A DNA stretch of 37,316 bases from Bacillota bacterium (GCA_014896485.1 JADBKH010000021.1:1-37316); one strand, 5' to 3'. Positions 18,013 to 26,994 are shown, numbered from the stretch's first letter. Made by a program: numbers and translations. The notes: generated by a model from the letters alone, not told the origin.

Positions 18013-18570
18013 TCAACACCAGACATGCAGTGTCCCGCGATGAAGCGCGTCGGGAAGCCAATCCCAAGGATCAAGGCGATTTGCCACATCAGGCGAAATG
18101 CGCAGCAACATGTTCCGATCCAAGACAGGAAGCGTTGGGGGAGATGCCGATTCCAGTGCGGCAATGAAGAGTAGATGCGTCTCCACATCGATCTGGTGGC
18201 AAACGCGGAAAAGGGCCCATCCCGGGACATCGGTGACCAACGGAATACCTTCGCGTTCTTGCCAAGCGATTTCCGCAAACTTATTCACTTCGCGTCCCGA
18301 GTGCAAGCCAAATCTTTCTGCAATCTTGGTCTGCCGCATTTCCAAATAAGAAAGGCCAAATCGCTTGGTTTCGCAGACCATAGAACAAGTCAGATTCTCT
18401 TTCCCTAGGGCAACGCCCATCAACGGTGTATCGCTATACGACAATTGCATCACTTGGGTGACAACACACCCGTTCGGCCTATCGTTTGCCATCACGGTAC
18501 AGAGAAAGAGCGGCTCGCACATCGCTTGGAAAAAGGATCGTGACAACGCGATCCTCTCTGCCGGGTTCAT
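18013..18570 (-). CDS. Flavin reductase-like FMN-binding split-barrel protein
   Basis: This 185-residue protein resembles the flavin reductase-like domain family (HpaC/RutF/flavoredoxin). The pattern PLFLCTVMANDRPNGCVVTQVMQLS near the start, then PLMGVALGKENLTCSMVCETKRFGLS, matches the usual order of the first strands, and the barrel continues for about 170 residues. Such proteins either reduce FMN for a partner monooxygenase or bind flavin themselves. No monooxygenase is encoded next to it, so a direct redox role or pairing with the FAD oxidase is possible. The ATG at 18570 shares one base with the previous stop (TGATG), with GGAGG six bases upstream. The similarity is moderate, so the family call is less certain than for its neighbours. 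Confidence 0.7.
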   Translation of the reverse strand: MNPAERIALSRSFFQAMCEPLFLCTVMANDRPNGCVVTQVMQLSYSDTPLMGVALGKENLTCSMVCETKRFGLSYLEMRQTKIAERFGLHSGREVNKFAEIAWQEREGIPLVTDVPGWALFRVCHQIDVETHLLFIAALESASPPTLPVLDRNMLLRISPDVANRLDPWDWLPDALHRGTLHVWC

Positions 18571-19394
18571 CACGCCCCTCCTTTCTCAATAAGCCGGTTG
18601 GACGAACGCGAAGGATCCCATGAAAGGCAAGCAGACAGGCATTCTGCCAGGCGCTGCACCCCATGGTTGAACCACCGCCGCCCCATCTCAAGGGAGGCTT
18701 GGGACGGGTCGCCGAGTACGCCGCTTTCCGACCAATCCGTGCTCGCCCAAGCATACGTCACGGGTGCATGCTCCGGTCCGATCCAGGCATCCTCAGGCGG
18801 CAACATGGCTTGTGGAAGCTCTCCTACCCACTCGGGAAAAGCGGCCATCGCGATGCTCGTCTCCACCTGTCCGGCATGGAGCCCCAAGCGCGCCTCTTCT
18901 TCGGATAATTCGTTGGGATCGACTTCCCACAGGCTCCCGCACGCGATGCTAAAAACGACCAAGCCTGATGAGAGATGCAACCGCCGCGCCGTCTCCTTTA
19001 GAATGGCGGTGTTGCCACCGTGTCCGTTAAGCAGGAGCAGTTTATGAAACCCGCTTCGGGCCAGGCTTTCGCCGATACCCATCACTGTCTTTTGGAGCGT
19101 TTCTCCATCTATGGTCAACGTGCCGGGAAAAGCCGCATGCTCGATGCTGTTGGCGTAGGCGATCGGCGGCAACGCGTAGACAGGACGCTCCTTGGGCAAT
19201 TGGTGCAGCGCTGCTTCAAGCGTGTGCACCACTGTAAGCGTATCGGTCAGCAGGGGGAGATGTGGCCCGTGTTGTTCTACGGAGCCGATGGGCAACACGA
19301 AGAGGGAGTCACGGGAGAGAGCGGCCACTCGCTGCCAAGTCATCAAGGGCAGGTAACGATCTGAAGCTAAGCTCATCCACGTCGAAACGTCCAT
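18570..19394 (-). CDS. Creatininase-family amidohydrolase
   Basis: This 274-residue protein is of the creatininase superfamily, which includes creatinine amidohydrolase, the formamide hydrolase ArfB and the peptidase MftE. The metal-binding motifs are visible in order: LPIGSVEQHGPHLPLLTDT (about 34-52, with Glu, His and Asp), LLLNGHGGNT (about 120-129) and GLHAGQVETS (about 170-179, with the Glu ligand). A Trp-rich segment near 218-222 (YAWASTDW) may line the pocket. Members hydrolyse cyclic amides or formamides. In this operon it may open or trim a nitrogen-containing ring taken up by the importer. The ATG at 19394 has AGGGGG about ten bases upstream and follows the binding-protein gene by 13 bases. 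Confidence 0.88.
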   Translation of the reverse strand: MDVSTWMSLASDRYLPLMTWQRVAALSRDSLFVLPIGSVEQHGPHLPLLTDTLTVVHTLEAALHQLPKERPVYALPPIAYANSIEHAAFPGTLTIDGETLQKTVMGIGESLARSGFHKLLLLNGHGGNTAILKETARRLHLSSGLVVFSIACGSLWEVDPNELSEEEARLGLHAGQVETSIAMAAFPEWVGELPQAMLPPEDAWIGPEHAPVTYAWASTDWSESGVLGDPSQASLEMGRRWFNHGVQRLAECLSACLSWDPSRSSNRLIEKGGA

Positions 19395-19407
19395 CTATGG
19401 CGACCCC

Positions 19408-20463
19408 CTACTTTTGTGGAAGGAATTCGGTGGTGTAGGCCTGGTGAAAATCGAAGCTCGTTTTGAGCAGTCCCAAATCCTTCAACTGGTTGTACAACTC
19501 TTGCCACCGCGCTTCCGTCATCGTGCCCACGCCTCCAGACGACGCGTCGCCCCCCATGATCAACGGTTTTTCCGCCTGCCACCCGTATTTCATCGCATTC
19601 ATGTCCAGATCCTTATTCTGGGTCTTCATATAGGCATTCGTATCGTCGGGCTGCTCCAGATAGCTGTTCCACCCCTTTATCGAAGCTTCGACGAACGCTT
19701 TCACCTGCTGCGGATGCTCCGCAAGGTACTTCTTGGTCGTAAACAGCACGTTGGCGTAAGGATTGTATCCAGAGTCGGCGATCAGCTTGTATCCAACCTT
19801 CACGTTTTGTTGCTTTGCGTAGTACGGTTCCGAGGTAACGTATCCTTGGGTCACCGCGGCAGGATCTGACAAGAAATTGGCCAGTGTGCCGTTATACGCT
19901 TGCTCTTTGACGTTCAAGCCATACTTTTTCTGCAAATACGTCCAGTAGACAACGCCGGGTGCGACGGCAACCGGACGGCCATTGAGGTCGGTCCACTGTT
20001 GGACGGGATGATCGCTGTGAAACATCAGAATTTGCGGATTGGTTTGAAAGACGGCAAAGAGGGCCACAATGGGAATTCCGTTGTCTATCGCTTGCAACAC
20101 TTGATCGGCTTCAGCCATTCCAAATTCGGCCCGTCCCCCGGCGACAATTTGAGTAACGCTCACCTGGGGACCGCCTTGCTGGACGGTCATATCCAGGCCG
20201 GCTTCTTTGTAATATCCCTTGATCAGCGCCTCATACTGCCCACCCTCTTCCGGTTCTGCAAACCAGTTCATCACCTGGGTCACTTTGGTGGGCGAAAGGC
20301 TCGTATTTTGTTGCTGGGGAGAGGCGCCCGTACTCGTCGTTTGCTCCGAAATCGTGTTCGATCCAGGATTTTGGGAGGCTCCCCCACAAGCGGTCAAGAT
20401 CCCCACCAATAAGGCGGTACACACTCCCAACCCCCATCCTCTTTTGAAACTGTGCTTTTTCAT
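19408..20463 (-). CDS. NMT1/THI5-type ABC transporter substrate-binding lipoprotein
   Basis: This 351-residue lipoprotein has a signal peptide with a lipobox LTAC (Cys26), a Ser/Thr/Gln-rich linker to about residue 58, and an NMT1/THI5-like periplasmic-binding domain (TQVMNWFAEPEEGGQYEALIKGYYKEAGLD onward in the usual order). This family binds pyrimidine thiamin precursors (ThiY), sulfonates (SsuA), nitrate or other small ring compounds. The W-F-A-EPEEGG strand resembles ThiY/RibY-like proteins more than SsuA, but I would not name the ligand. The ATG at 20463 is chosen because AAAAGGGGG lies five bases upstream and it begins the signal peptide. It sits between the permease and the catabolic enzymes, so its ligand is probably their substrate. 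Confidence 0.92.
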   Translation of the reverse strand: MKKHSFKRGWGLGVCTALLVGILTACGGASQNPGSNTISEQTTSTGASPQQQNTSLSPTKVTQVMNWFAEPEEGGQYEALIKGYYKEAGLDMTVQQGGPQVSVTQIVAGGRAEFGMAEADQVLQAIDNGIPIVALFAVFQTNPQILMFHSDHPVQQWTDLNGRPVAVAPGVVYWTYLQKKYGLNVKEQAYNGTLANFLSDPAAVTQGYVTSEPYYAKQQNVKVGYKLIADSGYNPYANVLFTTKKYLAEHPQQVKAFVEASIKGWNSYLEQPDDTNAYMKTQNKDLDMNAMKYGWQAEKPLIMGGDASSGGVGTMTEARWQELYNQLKDLGLLKTSFDFHQAYTTEFLPQK

Positions 20464-20476
20464 CTGTTCCCCCTTT

Positions 20477-21343
20477 TCAGTTTTCAACCACAATGCTTGA
20501 TTCGTGCCATTTTCCAAGCAAGAGCCTTCCCAACTGGCCCACACCGAGGTAGACCAGGATGCCCATGATGCAGGCGGTCAGCGCTGCCGCGAACAGGTAA
20601 TCCATGTGCAACTGGGTTGCCGCTACGATGATGCTGTATCCCAGCCCACCTTGACTGCCGCCGATGCCGGCCACGTACTCACCTACGATGGCTCCGATCA
20701 GTGACGAACCCGCCGAAATGCGCAAACCTCCCACAATGTACGGAAGCGCCGTCGGAATACGCAGTTTCCATGTGAATTGCCAACGTGACGCATGGTAGAG
20801 GCGCAGCAGGTTGGCCAGATTGGTATCGACGGAGTTAAGGCCCAACACGGTATTGGAGATGACGGGGAAGACGGCGATGATGAACGAGACAGCCACAATG
20901 GCGGTAAATCCGGCTCCGAACCAGACGATCAGGATGGGTGCTACCGCCACGATTGGAATCGTTTGCAAGACGACAGCATAGGGAGAGAGGCTACGCTCGA
21001 TCCACTTGCTTTGACTCATGACAACCGCCACCAAGACACCAAAGAGGCCGCTCAAAAGAAAGCCCAGCATGGCGGAGATAAAGGTGTGGTAGGCGGATTG
21101 CAACAGACTCGGCAAGTTGTCGATGGCGGCCGTTACAATAGCCGATGGCGTTGGGAAGATATAGACGGGCAAGTGCAGTGCCGTGACAAAAATTTGCCAC
21201 AGCCCGACGACAAAGACGAAGATCCCAAGCGGAGGGCCAAACTGGCGCAATCGTTCGCTGAGCCGGGGTTTGCGTTCCGGTGGATTCACAGAAAGCTCCT
21301 GGGATACGTCTTCCTCTGCTACAAGAGGGGATTGGAGACTCAT
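20477..21343 (-). CDS. ABC transporter permease, SsuC/ThiX type
   Basis: This 288-residue BPD_transp_1 permease has a cytoplasmic N-terminus and about six membrane segments. The coupling (EAA-like) loop is ISAGSSLIGAIVGEYVAGIGGSQGGLGY, split here as SSLIGAIVGEY and GGSQGGLGY (about 205-235). LPVYIFPTPSAIV near the start is characteristic of the taurine/sulfonate/pyrimidine importer branch. The ATG at 21343 overlaps the ATPase stop by four bases (ATGA), so translation is coupled. The longer frame starting further upstream is rejected because it would lie deep in the ATPase gene. It forms one importer with the flanking ATPase and lipoprotein. Confidence 0.92.
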   Translation of the reverse strand: MSLQSPLVAEEDVSQELSVNPPERKPRLSERLRQFGPPLGIFVFVVGLWQIFVTALHLPVYIFPTPSAIVTAAIDNLPSLLQSAYHTFISAMLGFLLSGLFGVLVAVVMSQSKWIERSLSPYAVVLQTIPIVAVAPILIVWFGAGFTAIVAVSFIIAVFPVISNTVLGLNSVDTNLANLLRLYHASRWQFTWKLRIPTALPYIVGGLRISAGSSLIGAIVGEYVAGIGGSQGGLGYSIIVAATQLHMDYLFAAALTACIMGILVYLGVGQLGRLLLGKWHESSIVVEN

Positions 21344-22146
21344 TCTTCCATGCCTCGCTCTCCACGCAGACACTCCAAAACGCGACCGACGGCATCGCCA
21401 AAGGTTGGAGTGGAACGAAACGCGTCGTCACGGGGATAGGGTGCGTCAATCTCCACGAAGCTGGCGATGCGACTCGGTTGTGCCGTCATGACCACGATGC
21501 GTTGAGAAAGAAAGACAGCCTCAAAGACGTTGTGCGTGACAAAGAGGGCCGTCAGCGCGTTTTCCTGCCAAAGGCGCAGCAGCTCACCGTTGAGGTATTG
21601 GCGTGTCAATTCATCCAGAGCACCGAAGGGCTCGTCCAACAGGAGCAGTTTCGGCTGGGAGACCAACGCCCTTGCCAAAGAGACGCGCATACGCATACCT
21701 CCCGACAACTCCCGCGGATAGCTCTTCGCAGTATGTTCAAGGCCCACCAAGCGCAGCGCAGACAGGGCGCGCTGCTCGCGCTCTCGTTTGGATACGCCTG
21801 CCAATTCCAGAGGAAGGGCGACATTTGGAAGCACCGTACGCCATGGCATCAGTGTGGCATCCTGGAAGACAAACGAGAGTCGGTTGTCCACGTGCGAAAC
21901 CGTCGGTGATTCTCCGTAAACCCGAATGTTCCCACTGCTCGCTTCTCCTAGACCGGCGATCATCCGCAATAAGGTCGATTTCCCGCAGCCGGAAGGGCCG
22001 ACCAAACTGACAAATTCACCGCTCTTAATCGAAAAGCTGACATTGCGGATCGCTACTGTCCCAGATGCGTAACGTTTTTGGACCTTTTCCACGACGACCG
22101 CGGGCGTTTCGGTCTGTCTCCCTTGTTCGGCGATTCCCACGCTCAC
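21340..22146 (-). CDS. ABC transporter ATP-binding protein, SsuB/TauB/ThiZ type
   Basis: This 268-residue ATPase has Walker A GPSGCGKST, Q-loop FQDATLMPW, signature LSGGMRMRVSLARAL, Walker B LLLLDEPFGALDELTR and the switch histidine in FVTHNVFEA. The GTG at 22146 is chosen because GGGAG lies eight bases upstream. An upstream in-frame ATG at 22233 would add 29 residues including a repeated MFQY, but has no ribosome site and family members start near the GTG. It is the first gene of the importer-catabolic operon. A strong promoter and a tandem operator lie about 110-180 bases upstream of the start. Confidence 0.92.
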   Translation of the reverse strand: MSVGIAEQGRQTETPAVVVEKVQKRYASGTVAIRNVSFSIKSGEFVSLVGPSGCGKSTLLRMIAGLGEASSGNIRVYGESPTVSHVDNRLSFVFQDATLMPWRTVLPNVALPLELAGVSKREREQRALSALRLVGLEHTAKSYPRELSGGMRMRVSLARALVSQPKLLLLDEPFGALDELTRQYLNGELLRLWQENALTALFVTHNVFEAVFLSQRIVVMTAQPSRIASFVEIDAPYPRDDAFRSTPTFGDAVGRVLECLRGERGMEE

Positions 22147-22161
22147 CGCATTCGCTCCCTT

Positions 22162-22185
22162 AAACATGTACTGAAACATGTACTG
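22162..22185. repeat. 12-bp tandem repeat in the ABC operon leader
   Basis: AAACATGTACTG occurs twice in perfect tandem, just upstream of the preferred GTG start. If the upstream ATG were used it would encode MFQY twice; otherwise it lies in the untranslated leader. Confidence 0.7.
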
Positions 22186-22265
22186 CGAAATCTCATGGAT
22201 TGGAATCTTCCATGAAGAATTGAAATCTTTCATGTATCGATTGTGAGAGCTCGATCATGGGAGTT

Positions 22266-22294
22266 AGTATAGCGCGTTCTGTCAGTAAATACAA
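22266..22294 (-). promoter_or_regulatory. Sigma-A promoter of the ABC importer-catabolic operon
   Basis: TTGTAT (22294-22289), a 17-base spacer and TATACT (22271-22266) form a good sigma-A promoter, giving a leader of about 113 bases to GTG 22146. The tandem operator ends two bases before the -35 box. Confidence 0.8.
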
Positions 22295-22296
22295 CC

Positions 22297-22325
22297 TTAC
22301 ATGATATGTATTACATTTCATGTAA
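22297..22325. promoter_or_regulatory. Tandem operator, two TTACATNNNATGTAA sites
   Basis: TTACATGATATGTAT (22297-22311) and TTACATTTCATGTAA (22311-22325) share one base. The second is a perfect copy of the core at 13749-13763; the first differs in one base. They lie about 38-66 bases upstream of the predicted transcript start, directly above the -35 box, a position that suits activation as well as repression. A further half-site ATGTAA lies at 22343-22348. Confidence 0.75.
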
Positions 22326-22438
22326 AGCTCTTTCGATCTCCCATGTAAGCCGCTCTCAAAGACATATTGTCTTCGGAGAAGCACAATCATTCTCGTCGTA
22401 CCTTCGAGCGAGGCGATTGTTGTTGCGCACAGGATCAC

Positions 22439-23380
22439 TTATCCGATGCTCTTTTTTAGCCATTCCAACAGTTGAGCAAAAAGCGAATGGATCGGAGCGG
22501 TTGCGCTGCCAAGCACGCGGATCAAGATTCCTGCTGGCAGCAAGGTAGCGCCTCCATAGAGCGGACCTCCATAGAGCGGAGAGAATGGACTTGTCCGATC
22601 AGCTGTTTCCTGCGAAATCGCCCTCCCTTCGAGCAGAGAAGCGTGCGTTTCGTGGAAAAAAGGGAGATCTTCGGCGGTTTGATCTGCAAATGCGTAAGGA
22701 CGTGGCAAAGGATTGGCCGCCGCGAGCAAACGCTCAGCTTCTTGTTTGAAAAGAGCGCATGCTTCGTCCGGGGGCTGCGTCAGAAACCAGAAACTTCCCA
22801 GATGGGTAGCGGATCCAAAAGCCGCTGCGTTATCCAAGGGCGCTTTTTTCGGACAAAACACTTGATTCTCCCATAGGATGGGCGTGTCAGATCCGCTTTC
22901 CCACACGTGCATACGTGTCTGATAGCGGCGATAGCGGAAGTATTCGTGTATCCCCGATCGTCCTGGGGTAAGGATCTCCCACAACACGGCGCGGGCTCCT
23001 TTTCCCAGATGCACGTCGATGCGTTGTTCGAAGTTCGATTCCGCAAAAGGGATCACTTCTTCGGGAAGATAACAGAAGAAGGCTCCATCGCCGAGACGCA
23101 CCTCCATCTTCTGCTTTGCCATCTGTTGTGGCATACGGTAAAGCTTCGTCGCCGCTTGGGTGGTCAGGCGCAAAGCAGCACGCTCGTGGAGATCGAGCCG
23201 CACGCGGTAGCGATCGCCCTGCAGAATGCCTCCAAGTTGAACCAGCGTCGCTCGCAGCCCAAAACTGTCATCGGTTGGAAAAAGCCATTGCAGCGGTGGT
23301 TGCGCGAAGCTATCCAACAGCTGTGTGCACCGCCGCCGCTGGTCATAGCCAACGGAGAGTGAGGCTTCTGCTTGGGCCAC
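22439..23380 (-). CDS. ureD: Urease accessory protein UreD (UreH)
   Basis: This 313-residue urease assembly factor binds apo-urease with UreF and UreG to deliver nickel. Family features are RVRLDLHERAALRLTTQAATKLYR (about 58-82, split as RVRLDLHERAAL and TTQAATKLYR) and the PEEVIPF stretch (about 106-112). The GTG start at 23380 overlaps the UreG stop (TAGTG). It is the last gene of the purine-urease operon. A 15-base tandem duplication (22551-22580) near the C-terminal coding end gives the doubled PLYGGPLYGG. No clear terminator follows; a 205-base gap with the next operon's control region does. Confidence 0.9.
   Translation of the reverse strand: MAQAEASLSVGYDQRRRCTQLLDSFAQPPLQWLFPTDDSFGLRATLVQLGGILQGDRYRVRLDLHERAALRLTTQAATKLYRMPQQMAKQKMEVRLGDGAFFCYLPEEVIPFAESNFEQRIDVHLGKGARAVLWEILTPGRSGIHEYFRYRRYQTRMHVWESGSDTPILWENQVFCPKKAPLDNAAAFGSATHLGSFWFLTQPPDEACALFKQEAERLLAAANPLPRPYAFADQTAEDLPFFHETHASLLEGRAISQETADRTSPFSPLYGGPLYGGATLLPAGILIRVLGSATAPIHSLFAQLLEWLKKSIG
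22551..22580. repeat. 15-bp perfect tandem duplication inside ureD
   Basis: CCTCCATAGAGCGGA is present twice head to tail and encodes PLYGG twice in UreD. It looks like a recent slippage event that keeps the frame. Confidence 0.8.
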
Positions 23381-24003
23381 TAATCCGTCTCACCAGCCAG
23401 TGAGTCCAGGGCCGTTTCGTGGATCAGCCAACTCTCAATTTGATCGACGCCTTGTTGCGTGCGAAGGTTGGTCAACAAGAACGGCCTTTCTCCGCGCATA
23501 CGCAGGGTATCACGCCGCATCACCTGCAGATCGGCGCCGACGTAAGGTGCCAGATCGATCTTGTTGATGAGCAATAAGTCGGAACGCAAAATGCCGGGGC
23601 CACCCTTGCGCGGGATCTTTTCTCCTTCGGCTACGTCGATGATGTAAATGACCAAGTCGGCCAACTCAGGACTAAAGGTGGCGGCCAGATTGTCTCCCCC
23701 ACTTTCGATGAAAACGAGATCCAATTGGGGGAAACGGTGTAACAAGGTATCGATCGCCTCCAAATTGATGGAGGCGTCTTCCCGGATAGCCGTATGGGGA
23801 CAGCCTCCTGTCTCCACACCGAGAATCCGCGACGCTTCCAGTGCGCCCGATTCCACCAAGATACGTTCGTCTTCGCGGGTATAGATGTCGTTGGTGACGA
23901 CGCCGATCTCAAAACGCCGGGAAAGGCGGCGGGCGAGATGCTCGATCAACGCGGTCTTTCCCGAACCGACCGGACCCGCCACACCCACGCGAACAGGTTT
24001 CAT
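23380..24003 (-). CDS. ureG: Urease accessory GTPase UreG
   Basis: This 207-residue SIMIBI GTPase supplies energy and nickel for urease maturation. The P-loop GPVGSGKT lies at 10-17. Also visible are the nickel-binding CPH motif ([11 protein letters not shown], about 67-77), [17 protein letters not shown] and the guanine-specificity NKID. The ATG at 24003 has GGGGG eight bases upstream. Length and motifs are standard. It follows ureF by 24 bases and overlaps ureD. Confidence 0.97.
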   Translation of the reverse strand: MKPVRVGVAGPVGSGKTALIEHLARRLSRRFEIGVVTNDIYTREDERILVESGALEASRILGVETGGCPHTAIREDASINLEAIDTLLHRFPQLDLVFIESGGDNLAATFSPELADLVIYIIDVAEGEKIPRKGGPGILRSDLLLINKIDLAPYVGADLQVMRRDTLRMRGERPFLLTNLRTQQGVDQIESWLIHETALDSLAGETD

Positions 24004-24027
24004 GAATGAATCCCCCTTTCAAACTAC

Positions 24028-24777
24028 TTACGAACGAAACAGGCGCGAGTAGAGCAACGCATGGCGCATTTGGGCAATCTCCATTGCGGGCAACGCCCCG
24101 CTCTCTAGATCGTCTTCCGTGTGTCCCTCCTGCTCTGCCAGTGCTGCTTCGATCGGCTCGCGTATTGCCGCCAATAGACGCTGCCCTTCGCTTTGCCCCA
24201 GCGGCACCAGTTTCACCAGCGCAACGACCAGTCCGGCTGCCGCGGCGAAGGCGGCAGCGAGGGTACTCTGCCCAGGCACCCAAGCGCAGTCCGCTCCCAG
24301 CAGCGCGTAGACGACGACGGCGTTACCCAATCGCTCGCGGCGCTCACGTTCTTCCTCTGAAACTTCTGTACTCCCTGCTCCTCCGCTGTCCAAGACGTAT
24401 CTCGCATAATCGGCGGTGTATCCCCCAGGCATCACGGTTGCGGCCTCGCGCAACAGATGCCGTCCGGTCGAAAGGGCGGCCAGGCGACTCTCTTGTGCCG
24501 TTTTCGAGGCAGTCAACCGCGCATCAAGCCGCACGATCCGAGCCAAGGCATCATGAGACGAGGTCAAAGCTTTTTCAGCCAATAAGCCGATCAAGCCGTC
24601 GGCAGGCGCCCACTGTCGTGTCATCACCTGTATGAGCCACACCTGTGCTTGTTTTCCATCGGTCAGCCGCCCTTCTTGCACCACGCTTTCCAAGCCAAAA
24701 GAGTGGGAAAAAGCGCCGGTCGGAAACATCGAATCGGAAAATTGCAGCAGCTGCCACAAAGCGGCGTGTTCGTTCAC
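24028..24777 (-). CDS. ureF: Urease accessory protein UreF
   Basis: This 249-residue all-helical protein acts as the GTPase regulator of UreG in the urease activation complex. It starts with LQFSDSMFPTGAFSHSFGLE, split as LQFSDSMFPTGAF and SHSFGLE, the hallmark of the family. The C-terminal part contains the usual PLGQSEGQRLL. The GTG start overlaps the ureE stop by four bases (GTGA). The length is about 20 residues above typical because of an acidic/basic insertion (SEEERERRERLG). Confidence 0.95.
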   Translation of the reverse strand: MNEHAALWQLLQFSDSMFPTGAFSHSFGLESVVQEGRLTDGKQAQVWLIQVMTRQWAPADGLIGLLAEKALTSSHDALARIVRLDARLTASKTAQESRLAALSTGRHLLREAATVMPGGYTADYARYVLDSGGAGSTEVSEEERERRERLGNAVVVYALLGADCAWVPGQSTLAAAFAAAAGLVVALVKLVPLGQSEGQRLLAAIREPIEAALAEQEGHTEDDLESGALPAMEIAQMRHALLYSRLFRS

Positions 24778-25226
24778 AGGACATGGGTATGCCCGGTGCG
24801 GCTGGTGGCAAAACCCTGTGGCAACAGGCGCCTCTCTTTGGCGTACGGTAAGTGGCTGCGTTGCAACAGTGCCTCATTCTGGGGCTCGTCTGGTAACACC
24901 ACCTCCTCCTCCCCCACCCAGACGGGTTGGTGCAGATTGCCTATCTGATAGCAGAGCGTCCCCATCTCACGAAGTGAAGCAGGTCGCGCCACCAATATGT
25001 CTGCTGGCAACATGCGCACGGCAATCGTGCGCTGTGTTTCGCGGATGAGTATGTCGCCGTCGGCCAAAGGTGGCCCCGGCGGCAGATCGATCACCACCTC
25101 TGTGCCGCGATCCGTCACTTTGCGCAAACGACGTCGCGCACACTCTTCCCAATGGACAGAAACATACTCGACGTTTGGTTCGTTGCCTTGCAATCGTCCC
25201 AGCACGTCACGCGCGGTCACTGCCAA
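24774..25226 (-). CDS. ureE: Urease accessory nickel-binding protein UreE
   Basis: This 150-residue nickel metallochaperone has an N-terminal peptide-binding domain (about 1-75) and a C-terminal ferredoxin-like metal-binding domain with YQIGNLHQPV, the conserved His-containing strand. The C-terminus is only weakly His-bearing (GHTHVL), unlike the His-rich tails of enterobacterial UreE. The start is TTG at 25226, with AAGGAGGT nine bases upstream; a GTG two codons later is possible. It is coupled to ureF by overlap. Confidence 0.93.
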   Translation of the reverse strand: MAVTARDVLGRLQGNEPNVEYVSVHWEECARRRLRKVTDRGTEVVIDLPPGPPLADGDILIRETQRTIAVRMLPADILVARPASLREMGTLCYQIGNLHQPVWVGEEEVVLPDEPQNEALLQRSHLPYAKERRLLPQGFATSRTGHTHVL

Positions 25227-25244
25227 CCTCTTTCGACCTCCTTA

Positions 25245-26960
25245 TCAAAACAAGAAATAACGTTGCGCCATAGCGAGGCGTTCTGCCGGGGCGCTGCTGC
25301 AGCGTTGGCCATCGACGAATACTTCGTACGTCTGCGGATCGACTTCGATATGCGGCGTTTTTTCGTTGAGACGCATCTGTGCTTTGCTCAGGTTGCGGCA
25401 TCCGCGAACAGCATAAAGTGGCTTTCGCAAGTGTAAGGCGCTCCCTATGTCGCGGTTTAGAGCGGTTTGAGAGACGAACGTCCACGAAAGAGCATGGCTC
25501 GCCTCCCCAAACGCCCCGAACATCGGCCGATAGAGAACCGGTTCCGGAGTTGGGATCGAGGCATTGGAATCGCCGATAGCAGCGTAAACAATCATGCCCC
25601 CCTTCAGGACAAGAGCCGGTTTGACACCGAAGAAGGCGGGGGACCAAAGTACCAGATCGGCCCACTTGCCCACTTCGATCGAACCGACCAGCGCATCGAT
25701 GCCATGCGCAATGGCAGGGTTGATGGTGTACTTGGCGATATACCGCCGAATGCGCACGTTGTCGTTCTCTCCCTGCTCTTCATCCAAGCGGCCGCGTTGC
25801 CGTTTCATCTTGTCCGCAGTTTGCCAGGTGCGTAGAATCACTTCCCCCACGCGGCCCATGGCTTGGGAATCAGAAGAGATCATGGAGAGCACGCCCAAAT
25901 CGTGGAGCACGTCTTCGGCTGCGATCGTCTCGCCGCGAATGCGCGAGTCCGCGAAGGCCACGTCTTCAGGCAAGTTCGGATCGAGATGATGGCAGACCAT
26001 CAGCATATCCAGATGTTCGGCCAGCGTATTGACGGTGTAGGGCCGGGTTGGATTCGTCGAAGAGGGCAGGACGTTCGGCTCGCCGGCAATGCGCAAGATA
26101 TCCGGCGCGTGTCCACCGCCAGCCCCTTCCGTGTGATAGGTGTGAATCGTCCGCCCGCCGATCGCCGCGATGGTACGCTCGACAAAGCCCGTCTCGTTGA
26201 GCGTATCGGTGTGAATCGTCACTTGGACGTCGTAGGCGTCGGCTACCCGCAGGCAAGTGTCGATGGCGGCCGGAGTACTGCCCCAATCTTCATGTAATTT
26301 CAGGCCGATCGCTCCCGCTTCGATCTGCTCCACCAGCGGCTGCTCAAATGAGGCATTCCCCTTTCCCGTAAAGCCCACATTGACCGGAAACGCTTCGGCG
26401 GCTTGAAGCATCCGGGAGAGATTCCAGGGGCCGGGCGTCGCGGTGGTCGCGTTTGTTCCTGTGGTAGGTCCCGTGCCCCCGCCGATCATCGTGGTGATTC
26501 CGCTTGCAACCGCGTGTCGTGTCAACTGCGGAGAGATGAAATGCACATGGGTGTCGATACCCCCTGCTGTCAGGATCATGCCTTCGGCCGAGATCACTTC
26601 GGTCGACGGCCCAATGATCAATGTCGGGGTAACCCCATCCATCGTCTCCGGATTGCCAGATTTGCCAATGCCACAGATTCGCCCGTCTACAACGCCTATA
26701 TCCGCTTTGAAGATTCCCTGCCAGTCGACGATCACCACGTTGGTGATGACCAAATCGGGGGCACCCAGCGCCCTTCCTACGCGACCCGATTGTCCCATTC
26801 CATCTCGGACAACCTTACCTCCCCCAAACTTCGCTTCTTCGCCGTAGACGGTGCGATCCTCCTCCACTTCGGCCCATAATTCGGTATCCGCCAAGCGAAT
26901 GCGATCGCCCGTGGTAGGCCCGAACATGGCGGCATAGGCGCGACGCTGCATGGTCGACAT
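25245..26960 (-). CDS. ureC: Urease alpha (catalytic) subunit
   Basis: This 571-residue nickel enzyme hydrolyses urea to ammonia and carbamate. The active site is complete: His138 and His140 (DTHVHF), carbamylated Lys221 (GLKLHEDWG), His250 (TIHTDT), His276 ([15 protein letters not shown]), flap Cys323 (MVCHHLD) and Asp364 (SSDSQAMGR). Size is normal for the three-gene bacterial type. ATG 26960 has GGAGG six bases upstream. It follows ureB by 34 bases and precedes ureE, the common ABCEFGD order. Confidence 0.98.
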   Translation of the reverse strand: MSTMQRRAYAAMFGPTTGDRIRLADTELWAEVEEDRTVYGEEAKFGGGKVVRDGMGQSGRVGRALGAPDLVITNVVIVDWQGIFKADIGVVDGRICGIGKSGNPETMDGVTPTLIIGPSTEVISAEGMILTAGGIDTHVHFISPQLTRHAVASGITTMIGGGTGPTTGTNATTATPGPWNLSRMLQAAEAFPVNVGFTGKGNASFEQPLVEQIEAGAIGLKLHEDWGSTPAAIDTCLRVADAYDVQVTIHTDTLNETGFVERTIAAIGGRTIHTYHTEGAGGGHAPDILRIAGEPNVLPSSTNPTRPYTVNTLAEHLDMLMVCHHLDPNLPEDVAFADSRIRGETIAAEDVLHDLGVLSMISSDSQAMGRVGEVILRTWQTADKMKRQRGRLDEEQGENDNVRIRRYIAKYTINPAIAHGIDALVGSIEVGKWADLVLWSPAFFGVKPALVLKGGMIVYAAIGDSNASIPTPEPVLYRPMFGAFGEASHALSWTFVSQTALNRDIGSALHLRKPLYAVRGCRNLSKAQMRLNEKTPHIEVDPQTYEVFVDGQRCSSAPAERLAMAQRYFLF

Positions 26961-26994
26961 GTCGCCCCTCCTTCAAAATTCACTCTGGCAAAGT

